This document shows positions 29,346-37,307 of a stretch of DNA of 64,000 bases, piece by piece; position 1 is the stretch's first letter, and each line of letters opens with the position of its first letter. The stretch comes from Bacillus sp. NP157 (GTDB lineage: Bacteria; Pseudomonadota; Gammaproteobacteria; Xanthomonadales; Rhodanobacteraceae), in NCBI GenBank assembly GCA_018889975.1, contig CP076546.1:1-64000 (forward strand), read 5' to 3'. The position numbers were made by a program, and so were the translations under genes. The notes below the pieces were generated by a model. It did not search any database. It worked only from the letters and a program-made list of their open reading frames with translations, and had not been told where the DNA came from.

Positions 29346-30183
29346 CCTCGACGGTTCCGTCGGGAGCCTGCCGGGCGGTGTCGTGCTGCCCCTGCGCGAG
29401 CACGAGGAGGGCGTCCGCTTCGGCTGCTCGCTGCGGCGCATGCGCAAGGTCGCCCGGTTGCTCGATCAGTCGATGCCACGCGACCACGGCACGGTGTTCC
29501 TGGGCAGTGGCGACTTCCATCACCTGACCTGGCCGCTGGTGGAGCGGGTGCCGGGCCACCAGGCCTTCGACGTGGTGGTGCTGGACAACCATCCGGACAA
29601 CATGCGCTTTCCCTTCGGCGTGCATTGCGGTTCGTGGGTGCGCCGGGTGGCGATGCTGCCTCGGGTCAGCCACGTGCACGTCATCGGGATCACCTCGCAG
29701 GACATCGGCCGCAGCCATGCATGGGAAAACTACCTGGGCCCGCTGCGCGCCGGGAAGCTCACCTACTGGTCGCATGCGGTGGACGTGGCATGGGCCGGGC
29801 GGCTTGGGCTGGGCAGCGCGTTCCGCTCGTTCGGTACGTCGGCGGCGATGGTCGATGCCTTCACCTCGACCCAGTCGCGCGCCGGCAAGCCGGTGTACCT
29901 GTCGATCGACAAGGATGCCTTCGCGCCCGACGTGGCGATGACCAACTGGGACCAGGGCCAGCTGAGCGAAGACGGCGGCGCGGCGATCGTGCACAGCCTG
30001 CGCGGGCGAATCCTCGCCAGCGACATCACCGGCGACATTTCCCGCTATACGTACAAGGCCTGGTGGAAGCGCCGGCTCAGCGCGATGGACGAGCAACCGG
30101 AGATCGATCCGCAGCGCCTGCGTGGCTGGCAAGACCAGCAGCACGCACTCAACCTGCGCCTGCTCACGGCGATCCACGCCTGA
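29320..30183 (+). CDS. Arginase/ureohydrolase-fold protein
   Basis: The 287-residue protein keeps metal-ligand patterns of the ureohydrolase fold: D89, H91 and D93 in LDNHPDNMRF, and D197 and D199 in LSIDKDAF; GSGDFHH near residue 66 could supply the histidine. The rest differs from true arginases and agmatinases, and the usual DP after the last ligand pair is missing, so the reaction may be another amide or guanidine hydrolysis. It overlaps the FemAB-like gene by 26 bases and is the last gene of the four-gene run from 26144. Confidence 0.75.
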   Translation: MTQPSIVLDLDGSVGSLPGGVVLPLREHEEGVRFGCSLRRMRKVARLLDQSMPRDHGTVFLGSGDFHHLTWPLVERVPGHQAFDVVVLDNHPDNMRFPFGVHCGSWVRRVAMLPRVSHVHVIGITSQDIGRSHAWENYLGPLRAGKLTYWSHAVDVAWAGRLGLGSAFRSFGTSAAMVDAFTSTQSRAGKPVYLSIDKDAFAPDVAMTNWDQGQLSEDGGAAIVHSLRGRILASDITGDISRYTYKAWWKRRLSAMDEQPEIDPQRLRGWQDQQHALNLRLLTAIHA

Positions 30184-30196
30184 CGCCTTACGTGGC

Positions 30197-31450
30197 TCAA
30201 GCGGGCTGGCGCAGGGCAAGCACGGCGTTCAGGCCGCCGAAGGCGAACGAGTTGCTCAGCGCGGCGCGCACGCGCATGCGCCGTGCCTCGCCCACCACGA
30301 CGTCGAGGTCGCACGCCGGGTCGCGATCCAGGAAGTTCGCCGTCGGCGGGACGATGCCCTCGCGCAGCGCGCCCAGCGTAGCGACCAGTTCCAGCGCGCC
30401 AGCGGCACCCAGGGCGTGGCCATGCATGGACTTGGTCGAGGTCACGGCGATGCGTCCGGCGTGGGTACCGAAGGCGGCATGGATCGCACGCGTTTCCGTG
30501 ACGTCGTTCGCCGCCGTGCCGGTGCCGTGTGCGTTGATGTGGTCGATGTCGCCCGGCGCCATGCCGGCGTCGGCGAGCGCAGCCTGCATGGCGATGGCCG
30601 CCCCGTCGGACGAGGGCGCCACGATGTCGCCGGCATCCGAACTCATGCCGACGCCGGCCAGCTCGGCGAGCGGCGAGGCACCGCGACGCCCGGCATGCGC
30701 CGCGGGTTCGATCACGAACATCCCCGCGCCCTCGCCGAGCACGAGGCCTCGTCGCTGCTCGCAGAACGGCCGGCAGGTGTCGTCGGCGAGCACCCGCATC
30801 GCCTCCCAGGCGCGCAGCACGGCATAGCCGAGGCAGGCCTCCGAACCACCCGCGATGACAACGTCGGCCATGCCGGCGCGGATCAGCAGCGCGGCCTGTG
30901 CGATGGCGTGGTTGGCCGATGCGCAGGCACTGGTGACGGCGAACACGGGCCCCTTCGCGCCGAATGCGGTGGCGATGTGGCTGGCGGGTGCGCTTGCCAT
31001 CGAGCGGACGATGCTGAGCGGATGGACACGCACCGCCCCCTCGGCGTACAGCCTGCGGCTTTCTTCGTCGCGGCTGGTTTCGCCACCCACGCCGGTGCCC
31101 ACGATCACGGCGATCCGCGTCGGCGCCACGGTGGATATATCGAGCCCGGCCTGTGCGACGGCTTCCCGTGCGGCGACGAAGGCGAACTGGGAAACCCGGT
31201 CCATCAGGGCCAGCGAGCGCGCATCGATGGAGGCGGCCGGATCGAACCCGCGCACCTGGGCGGCGACGTGCACGCGTAGTTCCGCGGCCCGCGGGTGTTC
31301 CAGCGCACCGATGCCACTACGGCCTGCCACGAGGCCCTGCCAGAACGTCGGTGCGTCGTGGCCGAGTGCGCCGATCGCGCCCATGCCGGTGATGACGACG
31401 GCCGGTCGTGAACCACGTGGCACGGGTGCGTACGGGCTGGCGCTGGCCAT
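30197..31450 (-). CDS. Beta-ketoacyl-ACP synthase, FabF-type
   Basis: The 417-residue protein is a condensing enzyme with the full C-H-H triad: C176 in VTSACASANHA, a histidine in NAHGTGTAAND and a histidine in KSMHGHALGAAG. It is of KAS II/FabF type, but sits with its own acyl carrier protein instead of a fab cluster, which points to a dedicated acyl product, not general fatty acid synthesis. Its start lies two bases downstream of the acpP-like gene's stop. It converges on the arginase-fold gene with a 13-base gap. Confidence 0.92.
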   Translation of the reverse strand: MASASPYAPVPRGSRPAVVITGMGAIGALGHDAPTFWQGLVAGRSGIGALEHPRAAELRVHVAAQVRGFDPAASIDARSLALMDRVSQFAFVAAREAVAQAGLDISTVAPTRIAVIVGTGVGGETSRDEESRRLYAEGAVRVHPLSIVRSMASAPASHIATAFGAKGPVFAVTSACASANHAIAQAALLIRAGMADVVIAGGSEACLGYAVLRAWEAMRVLADDTCRPFCEQRRGLVLGEGAGMFVIEPAAHAGRRGASPLAELAGVGMSSDAGDIVAPSSDGAAIAMQAALADAGMAPGDIDHINAHGTGTAANDVTETRAIHAAFGTHAGRIAVTSTKSMHGHALGAAGALELVATLGALREGIVPPTANFLDRDPACDLDVVVGEARRMRVRAALSNSFAFGGLNAVLALRQPA

Positions 31451-31452
31451 GG

Positions 31453-31722
31453 TCAGGCGGCGTGGGCGGGTGGATCGTTCGCGGTGGCCACGGCGGCTTC
31501 CACCGCATCGATCAGGTTCTGCAGGCTTTCGTTGTCCCCGCGACCCTGGTCGTCCGCCAGCTGGATGCCGAAGGCCTCCTCGATCTCGAACACGATCTCG
31601 ATGGCCTCGAGGGAGTCTACGTCGAGGTCCTTCAGCGTGGTGGCGGTGGTAAGCGTCGAGCGATCCTTGCCGCTCTGCTTTGCAACGATATCCAGGACCC
31701 GAGCTTCGACGGCAGCGTTCAT
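31453..31722 (-). CDS. Dedicated acyl carrier protein
   Basis: The 89-residue acidic protein has the phosphopantetheine attachment motif DVDSLEAIEI with S37. It differs from housekeeping AcpP at both ends, with a C-terminal Ala/Pro tail. It is the first gene of a two-gene unit with the ketosynthase at 30197-31450. Confidence 0.9.
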   Translation of the reverse strand: MNAAVEARVLDIVAKQSGKDRSTLTTATTLKDLDVDSLEAIEIVFEIEEAFGIQLADDQGRGDNESLQNLIDAVEAAVATANDPPAHAA

Positions 31723-31847
31723 GGTGGCCTCCCCGGCAAGATGGGCCGGCGCCCGGCAAACCCGCCGTGCGGCCCAGTGAAAACCACTCTAGGCCGCGTG
31801 GCTTTTCCGGAGCTTTCGGGGCGGGTCCATGCTGCCTCGGCCTATCG

Positions 31848-32285
31848 CTACGGCTTCGCTTCGCTATCGGCGATGACCAGGGAGGCGAGTGCCAGTAGCT
31901 GGGTCGCCTCATCGATACAGTCCCGAACGAGGGCGTCGTTGACCAGGTCACCCGAATAGCTGATGAGGTGGCGCTTCTTACGCAAGACGTCCAGGGTGAT
32001 CAGGGTCTCGCCGGAGATGGCGAGCGTCCAGGTCAGGCACTGGATGGCCAGCTGGTGATGGCCTGGCTGGTTCGACGACGAGCGCATCCCCTGGGCGGCG
32101 AGTGCCGCGATGGCAACGTGCATGATGCTGTTATAGGCAGCGTCGAAGCGCGTCTCGTTGCTGATGGCGGCCGACGATGCGTCGACCAGCGTTCGCCGCG
32201 CCGCAGTCATGGACTGCGCGATGTAGGCTGGATTAGGCGGAATCTGCTGGAGCCGTCCGATCGACACCAAATTGTCCAAGGTCAT
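31848..32285 (-). CDS. HEPN-domain protein, putative toxin of a HEPN/MNT pair
   Basis: The 145-residue all-helical protein lies directly after, and overlaps by 53 bases, a minimal nucleotidyltransferase gene, the usual order for HEPN/MNT modules. In such modules the HEPN protein is an RNase and the nucleotidyltransferase inactivates it by AMP transfer. The classical R-x4-6-H catalytic motif was not found; the nearest feature is RKKRHLISY near residue 110. ATG 32285 was chosen because GGAAG sits five bases ahead of it; a TTG at 32297 is also in frame. Confidence 0.7.
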   Translation of the reverse strand: MTLDNLVSIGRLQQIPPNPAYIAQSMTAARRTLVDASSAAISNETRFDAAYNSIMHVAIAALAAQGMRSSSNQPGHHQLAIQCLTWTLAISGETLITLDVLRKKRHLISYSGDLVNDALVRDCIDEATQLLALASLVIADSEAKP

Positions 32286-32853
32286 GTTCGCTTCCAAGCA
32301 CGAAGAGTTTCGGTTGGGCGATCACTTCGCAGAGGAAGGTATCGCCAGCCGTCACCTTCGCCTGAAACTCCGCATGGCTGTAGAGGCTTGGATTGACTTC
32401 GCGGGTAAGCATCGTCTGACACGCGTGTAGGGCAGCGACAAGCGAACGAAAGGACACGTCGCCGATGACCATGACGTCGATATCGCTCTGGGGAGTCGCC
32501 GAACCTTTCGCCGTTGACCCAAAGACGAATGCCGCCGTGATCAACGGTGCGAGGGGCGCGAGGTGGTCGCGCAACATGGCCGGGATACCGACGGTTTTCT
32601 GGAATATCGCCGTCAGCTCGCTGTAGACGCTGCACGCCGGATTCGCGCGATACAACACCTGATTGCCCTGGGCATCGCGGGTCAGTAGCCCGGCTTCTGC
32701 CAGCCGGGCGAGTTCGCGGTGCAGCGAGCCGGCGTGGGTGCCGGTTGCCCGGGCGATCTCGCGTACGTGCGATGGCGCGCCATCACGGAGATAGAGGTAG
32801 GCCAGCGCCTTCTGGCGCTGGCCGTCGAACAAGGCGTCGAGAACCGAGGTCAT
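32233..32853 (-). CDS. Winged-helix/minimal nucleotidyltransferase fusion, putative antitoxin
   Basis: The 206-residue protein has an N-terminal winged helix-turn-helix (about 1-75; HVREIARATGTHAGSLHRELARL) of ArsR or MarR type and a C-terminal MNT domain with GSTAKGSATPQSDIDVMVIG (about 112-131), the GS and DxD motif of pol-beta transferases. The fusion suggests that the antitoxin could both modify the HEPN partner and bind its own promoter. It is translated before the HEPN protein, with which it overlaps. Confidence 0.82.
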   Translation of the reverse strand: MTSVLDALFDGQRQKALAYLYLRDGAPSHVREIARATGTHAGSLHRELARLAEAGLLTRDAQGNQVLYRANPACSVYSELTAIFQKTVGIPAMLRDHLAPLAPLITAAFVFGSTAKGSATPQSDIDVMVIGDVSFRSLVAALHACQTMLTREVNPSLYSHAEFQAKVTAGDTFLCEVIAQPKLFVLGSEHDLGQFGVDRTAPADSA

Positions 32854-32893
32854 GTAGCGAATTTTGCTACAACCGTAGCGAAATAGGCTACGA

Positions 32894-33841
32894 CTACCAC
32901 CGTCCGATCAGGTGCTGGACCACCAGGCTGGTGGTGGCCACCGCCGCCCAGACGCCCAGGCCGAGCAGGATCGGGCGCGGCCCGGTTTTCGCCATGCGGC
33001 GCAGGTCGGCGGAAAGGCCGATGGCGGTGAGTGCGACGATGATCAGGCACTCGGCGATGAAGTGGATCGCCGGCAGGATCGCCACCGGGACCAGCCCTGC
33101 GGTGCGAACACCCGACGCGACCAGGAACCACAGGATGAACCAGGGGAAGATCTTCGCGAGGCTGAAGTCGCTGGCGCCGCTGCGCTTCTCGCGCCAGGCG
33201 ACGATCAACGCGATGCCGAGGCTGATCGGGATGATCAGCGTCGCGCGGGTGAGCTTGACGATGGTGGCGAAGTCGCCGGCGGCGTGGCTGTAGCTGTAAC
33301 CCGCGGCGACCACCGACGAGGTGTCGTTGATCGCGGTGCCGGCCCACAGGCCGAAGCCGAGGTCGGACAGGCCCATGGCGTGGCCGAGCAACGGGAACAG
33401 CAACACCGCCACGAGGTTGAACAGGAAGATGGTGGAGATCGCGAAGGCGGTGTCGTGCTCGTCGGGCTTGATGATCGGCACGATGGCGGCGATGGCCGAG
33501 CCACCGCAGATCGCCGTGCCCACGCCGATCAGCAGCTTCAGCTTGTCGTGCACGCGCAGCACGCGGCCAAGGATCCATGCGGCGAGGCCGGCCGCGGCCA
33601 CCGTGGCGAGGGTGACCGAGAGCGATTCCATGCCCGTCTTTGCCACCTGGTCGAGGCTGAGGCCGAAGCCGAGCGCGATGATCGACCACTGCAGCACCTG
33701 CTTGCCGGCGAAGCGGATGCCGGGCTGGAAGCGCGCTGACGGCGCGGCGAAGTGGCGAACGAGGATGCCGAGGACGATCCCGCAGACGGCGCCGCCCACC
33801 AGTGGCATCAGGTGGCCGAGGCCAAAGGCAACGGCGGCCAC
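32894..33841 (-). CDS. YeiH-family putative sulfate exporter, start uncertain
   Basis: The product is an integral membrane protein of about ten helices with family segments LQWSIIALGFGLSLDQVAKTG in outline, GVGTAICGGSAIAAI and GTAINDTSSVVAAG. YeiH-type transporters are often divergent from a LysR regulator, as here at 34002. The start is odd: the homology appears to begin around 33880, in SSLLPGILLALAV, but no ATG, GTG or TTG in frame precedes it within the gap. GTG 33841 would cut the first helix, and the next ATG, 34045, lies inside the LysR gene. A GTG at 33909 in another frame would fit if one base were inserted or lost in the C run near 33885. Confidence 0.8.
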   Translation of the reverse strand: MAAVAFGLGHLMPLVGGAVCGIVLGILVRHFAAPSARFQPGIRFAGKQVLQWSIIALGFGLSLDQVAKTGMESLSVTLATVAAAGLAAWILGRVLRVHDKLKLLIGVGTAICGGSAIAAIVPIIKPDEHDTAFAISTIFLFNLVAVLLFPLLGHAMGLSDLGFGLWAGTAINDTSSVVAAGYSYSHAAGDFATIVKLTRATLIIPISLGIALIVAWREKRSGASDFSLAKIFPWFILWFLVASGVRTAGLVPVAILPAIHFIAECLIIVALTAIGLSADLRRMAKTGPRPILLGLGVWAAVATTSLVVQHLIGRW

Positions 33842-33966
33842 GGCCAGCGCGAGGAGGATGCCTGGCAGGAGCGAAGACTCGGGGAGGGGGCAGCGGCAAC
33901 GGTAGACACTGGGAGGGCCTGTGCGAACGACCGGGCTATTGTCGATGCTCGCTATCGATAAGCATA

Positions 33967-33993
33967 TTGAAGATGATTGATCGGGTGTATAAA
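33967..33993 (+). promoter_or_regulatory. Possible promoter of the LysR gene, with almost no leader
   Basis: TATAAA at 33988-33993 lies nine bases before the ATG at 34002, with TTGAAG at 33967-33972 at a short 15-base spacing. There is no Shine-Dalgarno sequence. If this is the promoter, the message would be leaderless or nearly so. The AT-rich gap also holds ATCGAT at 33954-33959, which could be part of a LysR binding site. Confidence 0.35.
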
Positions 33994-34001
33994 TTTCACT
34001 T

Positions 34002-34892
34002 ATGCACTCGTTCAGTCCCCGCCAGCTCGAGGTTTTCGTCGACATCGCCACCACGGGCAGTGTCCGCGCGGCCAGTGAACGGCTGCACCTGAGCCAGCCG
34101 GCGGCCTCGATGGCGCTGGGCGAACTGGAACGACAGATCGGCGAGCCGCTGTTCGATCGCGAGCGCGGCCGCCTGCGACTCAACGACCGCGGCCGCAACC
34201 TGCTGCCCCTGGCCCGCGAGCTGGTGGAGCGCCATGCCGAATTCGCACGCACGGCCTCGGGCGAGGTCACGGCGCTTGCCGGCGAGCTGCGCGTGGGTGC
34301 GAGCAACACGGTCGGCAACTACCTCGTGGGTGACCTCGTCGGGCCTTTCGTCGACAACCACCCCTCGGTAGCCTTGCGCCTCACCGTCGCCAATACCGAT
34401 CGCATCGCCCAGTGCGTGCTCGACCACGATGTCGACATCGGTTGCGTGGAGGGCCCCGTCGCGCACGCGGCCATCGAAGCACGGCCATGGCGCGAGGATC
34501 GGCTGGTGGTCTGTGCACGGCCCGGGCATCCGCTCACCGCACGCAAGCGCCTCAGGCGGGCGGACTTCGCCGGCGAACGCTGGGTGCTTCGCGAGCGTGG
34601 TTCGGCCACGCGAGCGCTGAGCGAGCGGGCGCTGGCGGAGTTACCCGGGGGACGCACGGTGCTGGAGCTGGATCAGTCCGAGGCGATCAAGCAGGCGGTG
34701 ATCGCCGGGCTGGGTATCGCCTGCCTGCCCGAGGTCGCGGTTGCCGATGCGGTTGCGACGGGGCGGCTGGCGGTGTTGCCGACGCCGTTCCTCGACCTGC
34801 GTCGTACACTTTCGGTGTTGCTGCACCGGCAGAGGTACCGCGGGGCGGTACTGGACGCCTTCCTGGGGTCCAGCAGCATGCCAACGGCGTGA
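34002..34892 (+). CDS. LysR-family transcriptional regulator
   Basis: The 296-residue protein has the N-terminal LysR helix-turn-helix (FVDIATTGSVRAASERLHLSQPAASMALGELE in outline, residues about 12-45) and a type-2 periplasmic-binding-like effector domain (about 92-290). It is divergent from the YeiH-type exporter gene across about 160 bases, the normal arrangement for a LysR regulator and its target. The co-inducer is unknown; sulfite or a related sulfur compound is possible from the partner. Confidence 0.93.
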   Translation: MHSFSPRQLEVFVDIATTGSVRAASERLHLSQPAASMALGELERQIGEPLFDRERGRLRLNDRGRNLLPLARELVERHAEFARTASGEVTALAGELRVGASNTVGNYLVGDLVGPFVDNHPSVALRLTVANTDRIAQCVLDHDVDIGCVEGPVAHAAIEARPWREDRLVVCARPGHPLTARKRLRRADFAGERWVLRERGSATRALSERALAELPGGRTVLELDQSEAIKQAVIAGLGIACLPEVAVADAVATGRLAVLPTPFLDLRRTLSVLLHRQRYRGAVLDAFLGSSSMPTA

Positions 34893-34914
34893 ATCGCGCG
34901 CGGACGATCCTGCC

Positions 34915-35904
34915 TCAGCGCAGCACGCAGCGGTTCTTGCCGCCGCGCTTGGCCTCGTACATCGCCTCGTCCGCCGTCGACACCAGGCGGTCGTAGATGT
35001 CGCCCGGCTGGTACATCGTCACGCCGATGCTGGCGCCGATCTTCGCGGGAATGCGCAGGTCGGCGACGGTCAGCGTATAGGGCTCGGCGATCGCGTCGCA
35101 GAGCGCCTGGCAGCGGACCAGGGCGGCGGGACCATCGGTGGCGTCGTGCAGCAGCACGGCGAACTCGTCGCCGCCGAGGCGGGCGACGGTGTCGCTGCCG
35201 CGCGTGCGTGCGTCGACGCGGGCGGCGATCGCCTTCAGCAGCTCGTCGCCCGCGGCATGGCCGTGGCCATCGTTCACGCCCTTGAACCCGTCGATGTCGA
35301 TGTAGGCGAGGGCGAACGACGCACCGCCCGCGTTACCGGCCGCCAGCGCGGCTTCGAGCCGCTCGCGGAACAGCACGCGGTTGGGCAGGCCGGTGAGCGC
35401 ATCGTGCGTGGCCTGGTGGCGCACCAGCTGTTCCATCCGGGTGCGCTCGGCGACCTCGGTGGTGAGCTGCTGGTTGCGCAACGAGAGCTCGTCCAGCGCG
35501 TTCTGGAGCAACGCACGGGCGCGGTACAGCTCGAGGAAGATCTTCACCTTCGACTGCAGGATCACGTCGTCGATCGGCTTGGCGATGTAATCCACCGCGC
35601 CGGCCGTGTAACCGCGCATGCGATTGATATCGTCGGCGTAGGCGGCCGTGACGAAGATGATCGGCGTCTCGCGCAGGTGCTCGGTCTCCGAGATGATCTC
35701 GGCGACCTCGAAGCCATCCATCACCGGCATGTTCACGTCGAGCAGCACCAGCGCGAACTGATGGTCGAGGCACAGCGCGAGGGCATCGTTGCCGTTGGTC
35801 GCCTCGAAGATGTCCGCCTCGGTGCGTGCGAGCAGGCGACGCATGGCGACGAGGTTGGCGGGGGTGTCGTCGACGACGAGGATCTTGGGTCGTATCGGGG
35901 TCAT
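34915..35904 (-). CDS. Response regulator with GGDEF domain, diguanylate cyclase
   Basis: The 329-residue protein has a receiver domain (about 1-125; D56 in LVLLDVNMP, K in IAKPIDD), a short coiled coil (about 130-160) and a GGDEF domain (about 160-325) with an intact LGGDEF active site. The inhibitory I-site RxxD is present as RGSD, five residues before it, so product inhibition by c-di-GMP is likely. It should make c-di-GMP when phosphorylated. Its start overlaps the cheB stop by four bases, making it the last gene of the 40964-to-34915 run. Confidence 0.93.
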   Translation of the reverse strand: MTPIRPKILVVDDTPANLVAMRRLLARTEADIFEATNGNDALALCLDHQFALVLLDVNMPVMDGFEVAEIISETEHLRETPIIFVTAAYADDINRMRGYTAGAVDYIAKPIDDVILQSKVKIFLELYRARALLQNALDELSLRNQQLTTEVAERTRMEQLVRHQATHDALTGLPNRVLFRERLEAALAAGNAGGASFALAYIDIDGFKGVNDGHGHAAGDELLKAIAARVDARTRGSDTVARLGGDEFAVLLHDATDGPAALVRCQALCDAIAEPYTLTVADLRIPAKIGASIGVTMYQPGDIYDRLVSTADEAMYEAKRGGKNRCVLR

Positions 35905-36470
35905 GTCAGGCAAAGTTCGTTGAGTCGTTGCGCGATGGCATCGAGCGGAAGGCAGGCGTCTGCACCTGCGATGTCGAGGCCAGCGCGTGGCATCACGTCG
36001 GATTCGGCGTTGGCGGGGTCCTGCACGATGGCGTAACCACCGGCGCGACGGACGGCGAGCAGGCCTTTGGCGCCATCCGAATTGGCACCGGTCATCAGCA
36101 CCGCCACCAGGCCGTCTTTCCAGGCACCGGCCGCGGTTTCGAAGAGTACGTCGATCGAGGGCCGCGCGTAGGCGACCTTCGCATCCACGCTGAGGGAGAA
36201 GTGCGCATGCGGCTCGACCAGCAGGTGGTAGCCGCTGGGCGCGACATGGACCACGCCCGGGTCGGCCGGTGCGCGTTCGGCGGCCTCGGCGACGGGTAGC
36301 GCGGAATGCCGTGCCAGCAGTTCCACCAGCAGCGACACGTCGGACGAGCCGGTGTGGCAGCACACCACGATGGGCACGGCAAGGCGCGGGTCCAGCGCCG
36401 GCAGCACGTGCTGGAGCGCGGCAAGCCCGCCCGCGCTGCAGCCCATCGCGATGGCCACGCGCCGGCTCAT
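35901..36470 (-). CDS. CheB-type methylesterase lacking a receiver domain
   Basis: The 189-residue protein is the catalytic domain of CheB only. The triad is visible as S12 in GCSAGG, H39 in CCHTG and D132 in MTGANSDGA. Chemotaxis CheB normally has an N-terminal receiver; its absence, together with the neighbouring stand-alone CheR and a large hybrid kinase, suggests a non-chemotaxis signalling role. It overlaps cheR by four bases and the diguanylate cyclase gene by four bases. Confidence 0.9.
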   Translation of the reverse strand: MSRRVAIAMGCSAGGLAALQHVLPALDPRLAVPIVVCCHTGSSDVSLLVELLARHSALPVAEAAERAPADPGVVHVAPSGYHLLVEPHAHFSLSVDAKVAYARPSIDVLFETAAGAWKDGLVAVLMTGANSDGAKGLLAVRRAGGYAIVQDPANAESDVMPRAGLDIAGADACLPLDAIAQRLNELCLT

Positions 36471-37306
36471 CGCGCGAGCGCCCTCGCACCGGCGCCGCCG
36501 GCCTGGTAGATGCGCAAGCCCTGGTCGACGTCGGTGAAGCTGGCGGCGGCCGGGGAGAAATCGATGTTCTCGCGCGTACCCAGGCAGAGGAAACCGCCGC
36601 GGACCAGGCTGGAGCGGAACAGGCCGAGCGTGCGGTCCTGCAAGCTGTTGTTGAAGTAGATCAGCACGTTCCGGCAGAGGATCAGGTGCGCCTCGCAGAA
36701 CACTTCGTCGGTCACCAGGTTGTGGTTGAAGAAGGTGACGTTGCGGCGCAGCCGCTGGTCCAGCTTGATGAAGTCGTAGCGCGCGCTGTAGTAGTCGCTG
36801 AGCGACTTCTGGCCGCCTCCCTCAATGTAATTGCGCGACCAGTCGCGGGCGTCGCGGGTGGCGTAGATGCCTTCGCCGGCGACGGCGAGCGCGGCATCGT
36901 TGAAGTCGGTCGCGTAGATCCGGCTGCGTTCGTACAGGCCGGCTTCCTCGAGCAGGATCGCCAGCGAATACACTTCCTGCCCGTGCGCGCAGCCCGCCTG
37001 CCAGATGTTGATCTCGGGGTACGAGGCCAGCACGGGCAGCACCTTGTCGCGCAGCGCGCGGAACACCGGCGGGTCGCGGAACATCTCAGACACCGGCACC
37101 GACAGGCCTTCGATCACGCGGGTATCGAAGCCCGGCTCGTGCAGGACGCGGCGATTCAGCTCGCTGATCGTCCCGGTGTCGTGAGTGCGTACGAGCTGCT
37201 GCACGCGACGCTTCAGCGACGCCGGTGCGTATTCGCTGAAGTCGTGGCCGTGGCGCAACTGCATGGCGCGCACGAACAGCTCGATTTCGATGTCCTCGAC
37301 GTCCAC
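36467..37306 (-). CDS. CheR-type protein-glutamate methyltransferase
   Basis: The 279-residue protein has the CheR N-terminal helical domain (about 1-80) and the SAM-binding domain with WQAGCAHGQEVYSLAILLEE in outline and LILCRNVLIYFNN. It transfers methyl groups to glutamates on a receptor or on a kinase. It starts at GTG 37306, two bases upstream of the kinase stop at 37308, with AAGGAA ahead of it. No methyl-accepting receptor gene is in the window. Confidence 0.93.
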   Translation of the reverse strand: MDVEDIEIELFVRAMQLRHGHDFSEYAPASLKRRVQQLVRTHDTGTISELNRRVLHEPGFDTRVIEGLSVPVSEMFRDPPVFRALRDKVLPVLASYPEINIWQAGCAHGQEVYSLAILLEEAGLYERSRIYATDFNDAALAVAGEGIYATRDARDWSRNYIEGGGQKSLSDYYSARYDFIKLDQRLRRNVTFFNHNLVTDEVFCEAHLILCRNVLIYFNNSLQDRTLGLFRSSLVRGGFLCLGTRENIDFSPAAASFTDVDQGLRIYQAGGAGARALAR

Positions 37307-37307
37307 C

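Noticed and set aside
30197-31951. A single 584-residue ketosynthase with an N-terminal extension
   Set aside because: The extension runs across the acyl carrier protein gene in another frame; ATG 31450 gives a standard ketosynthase.
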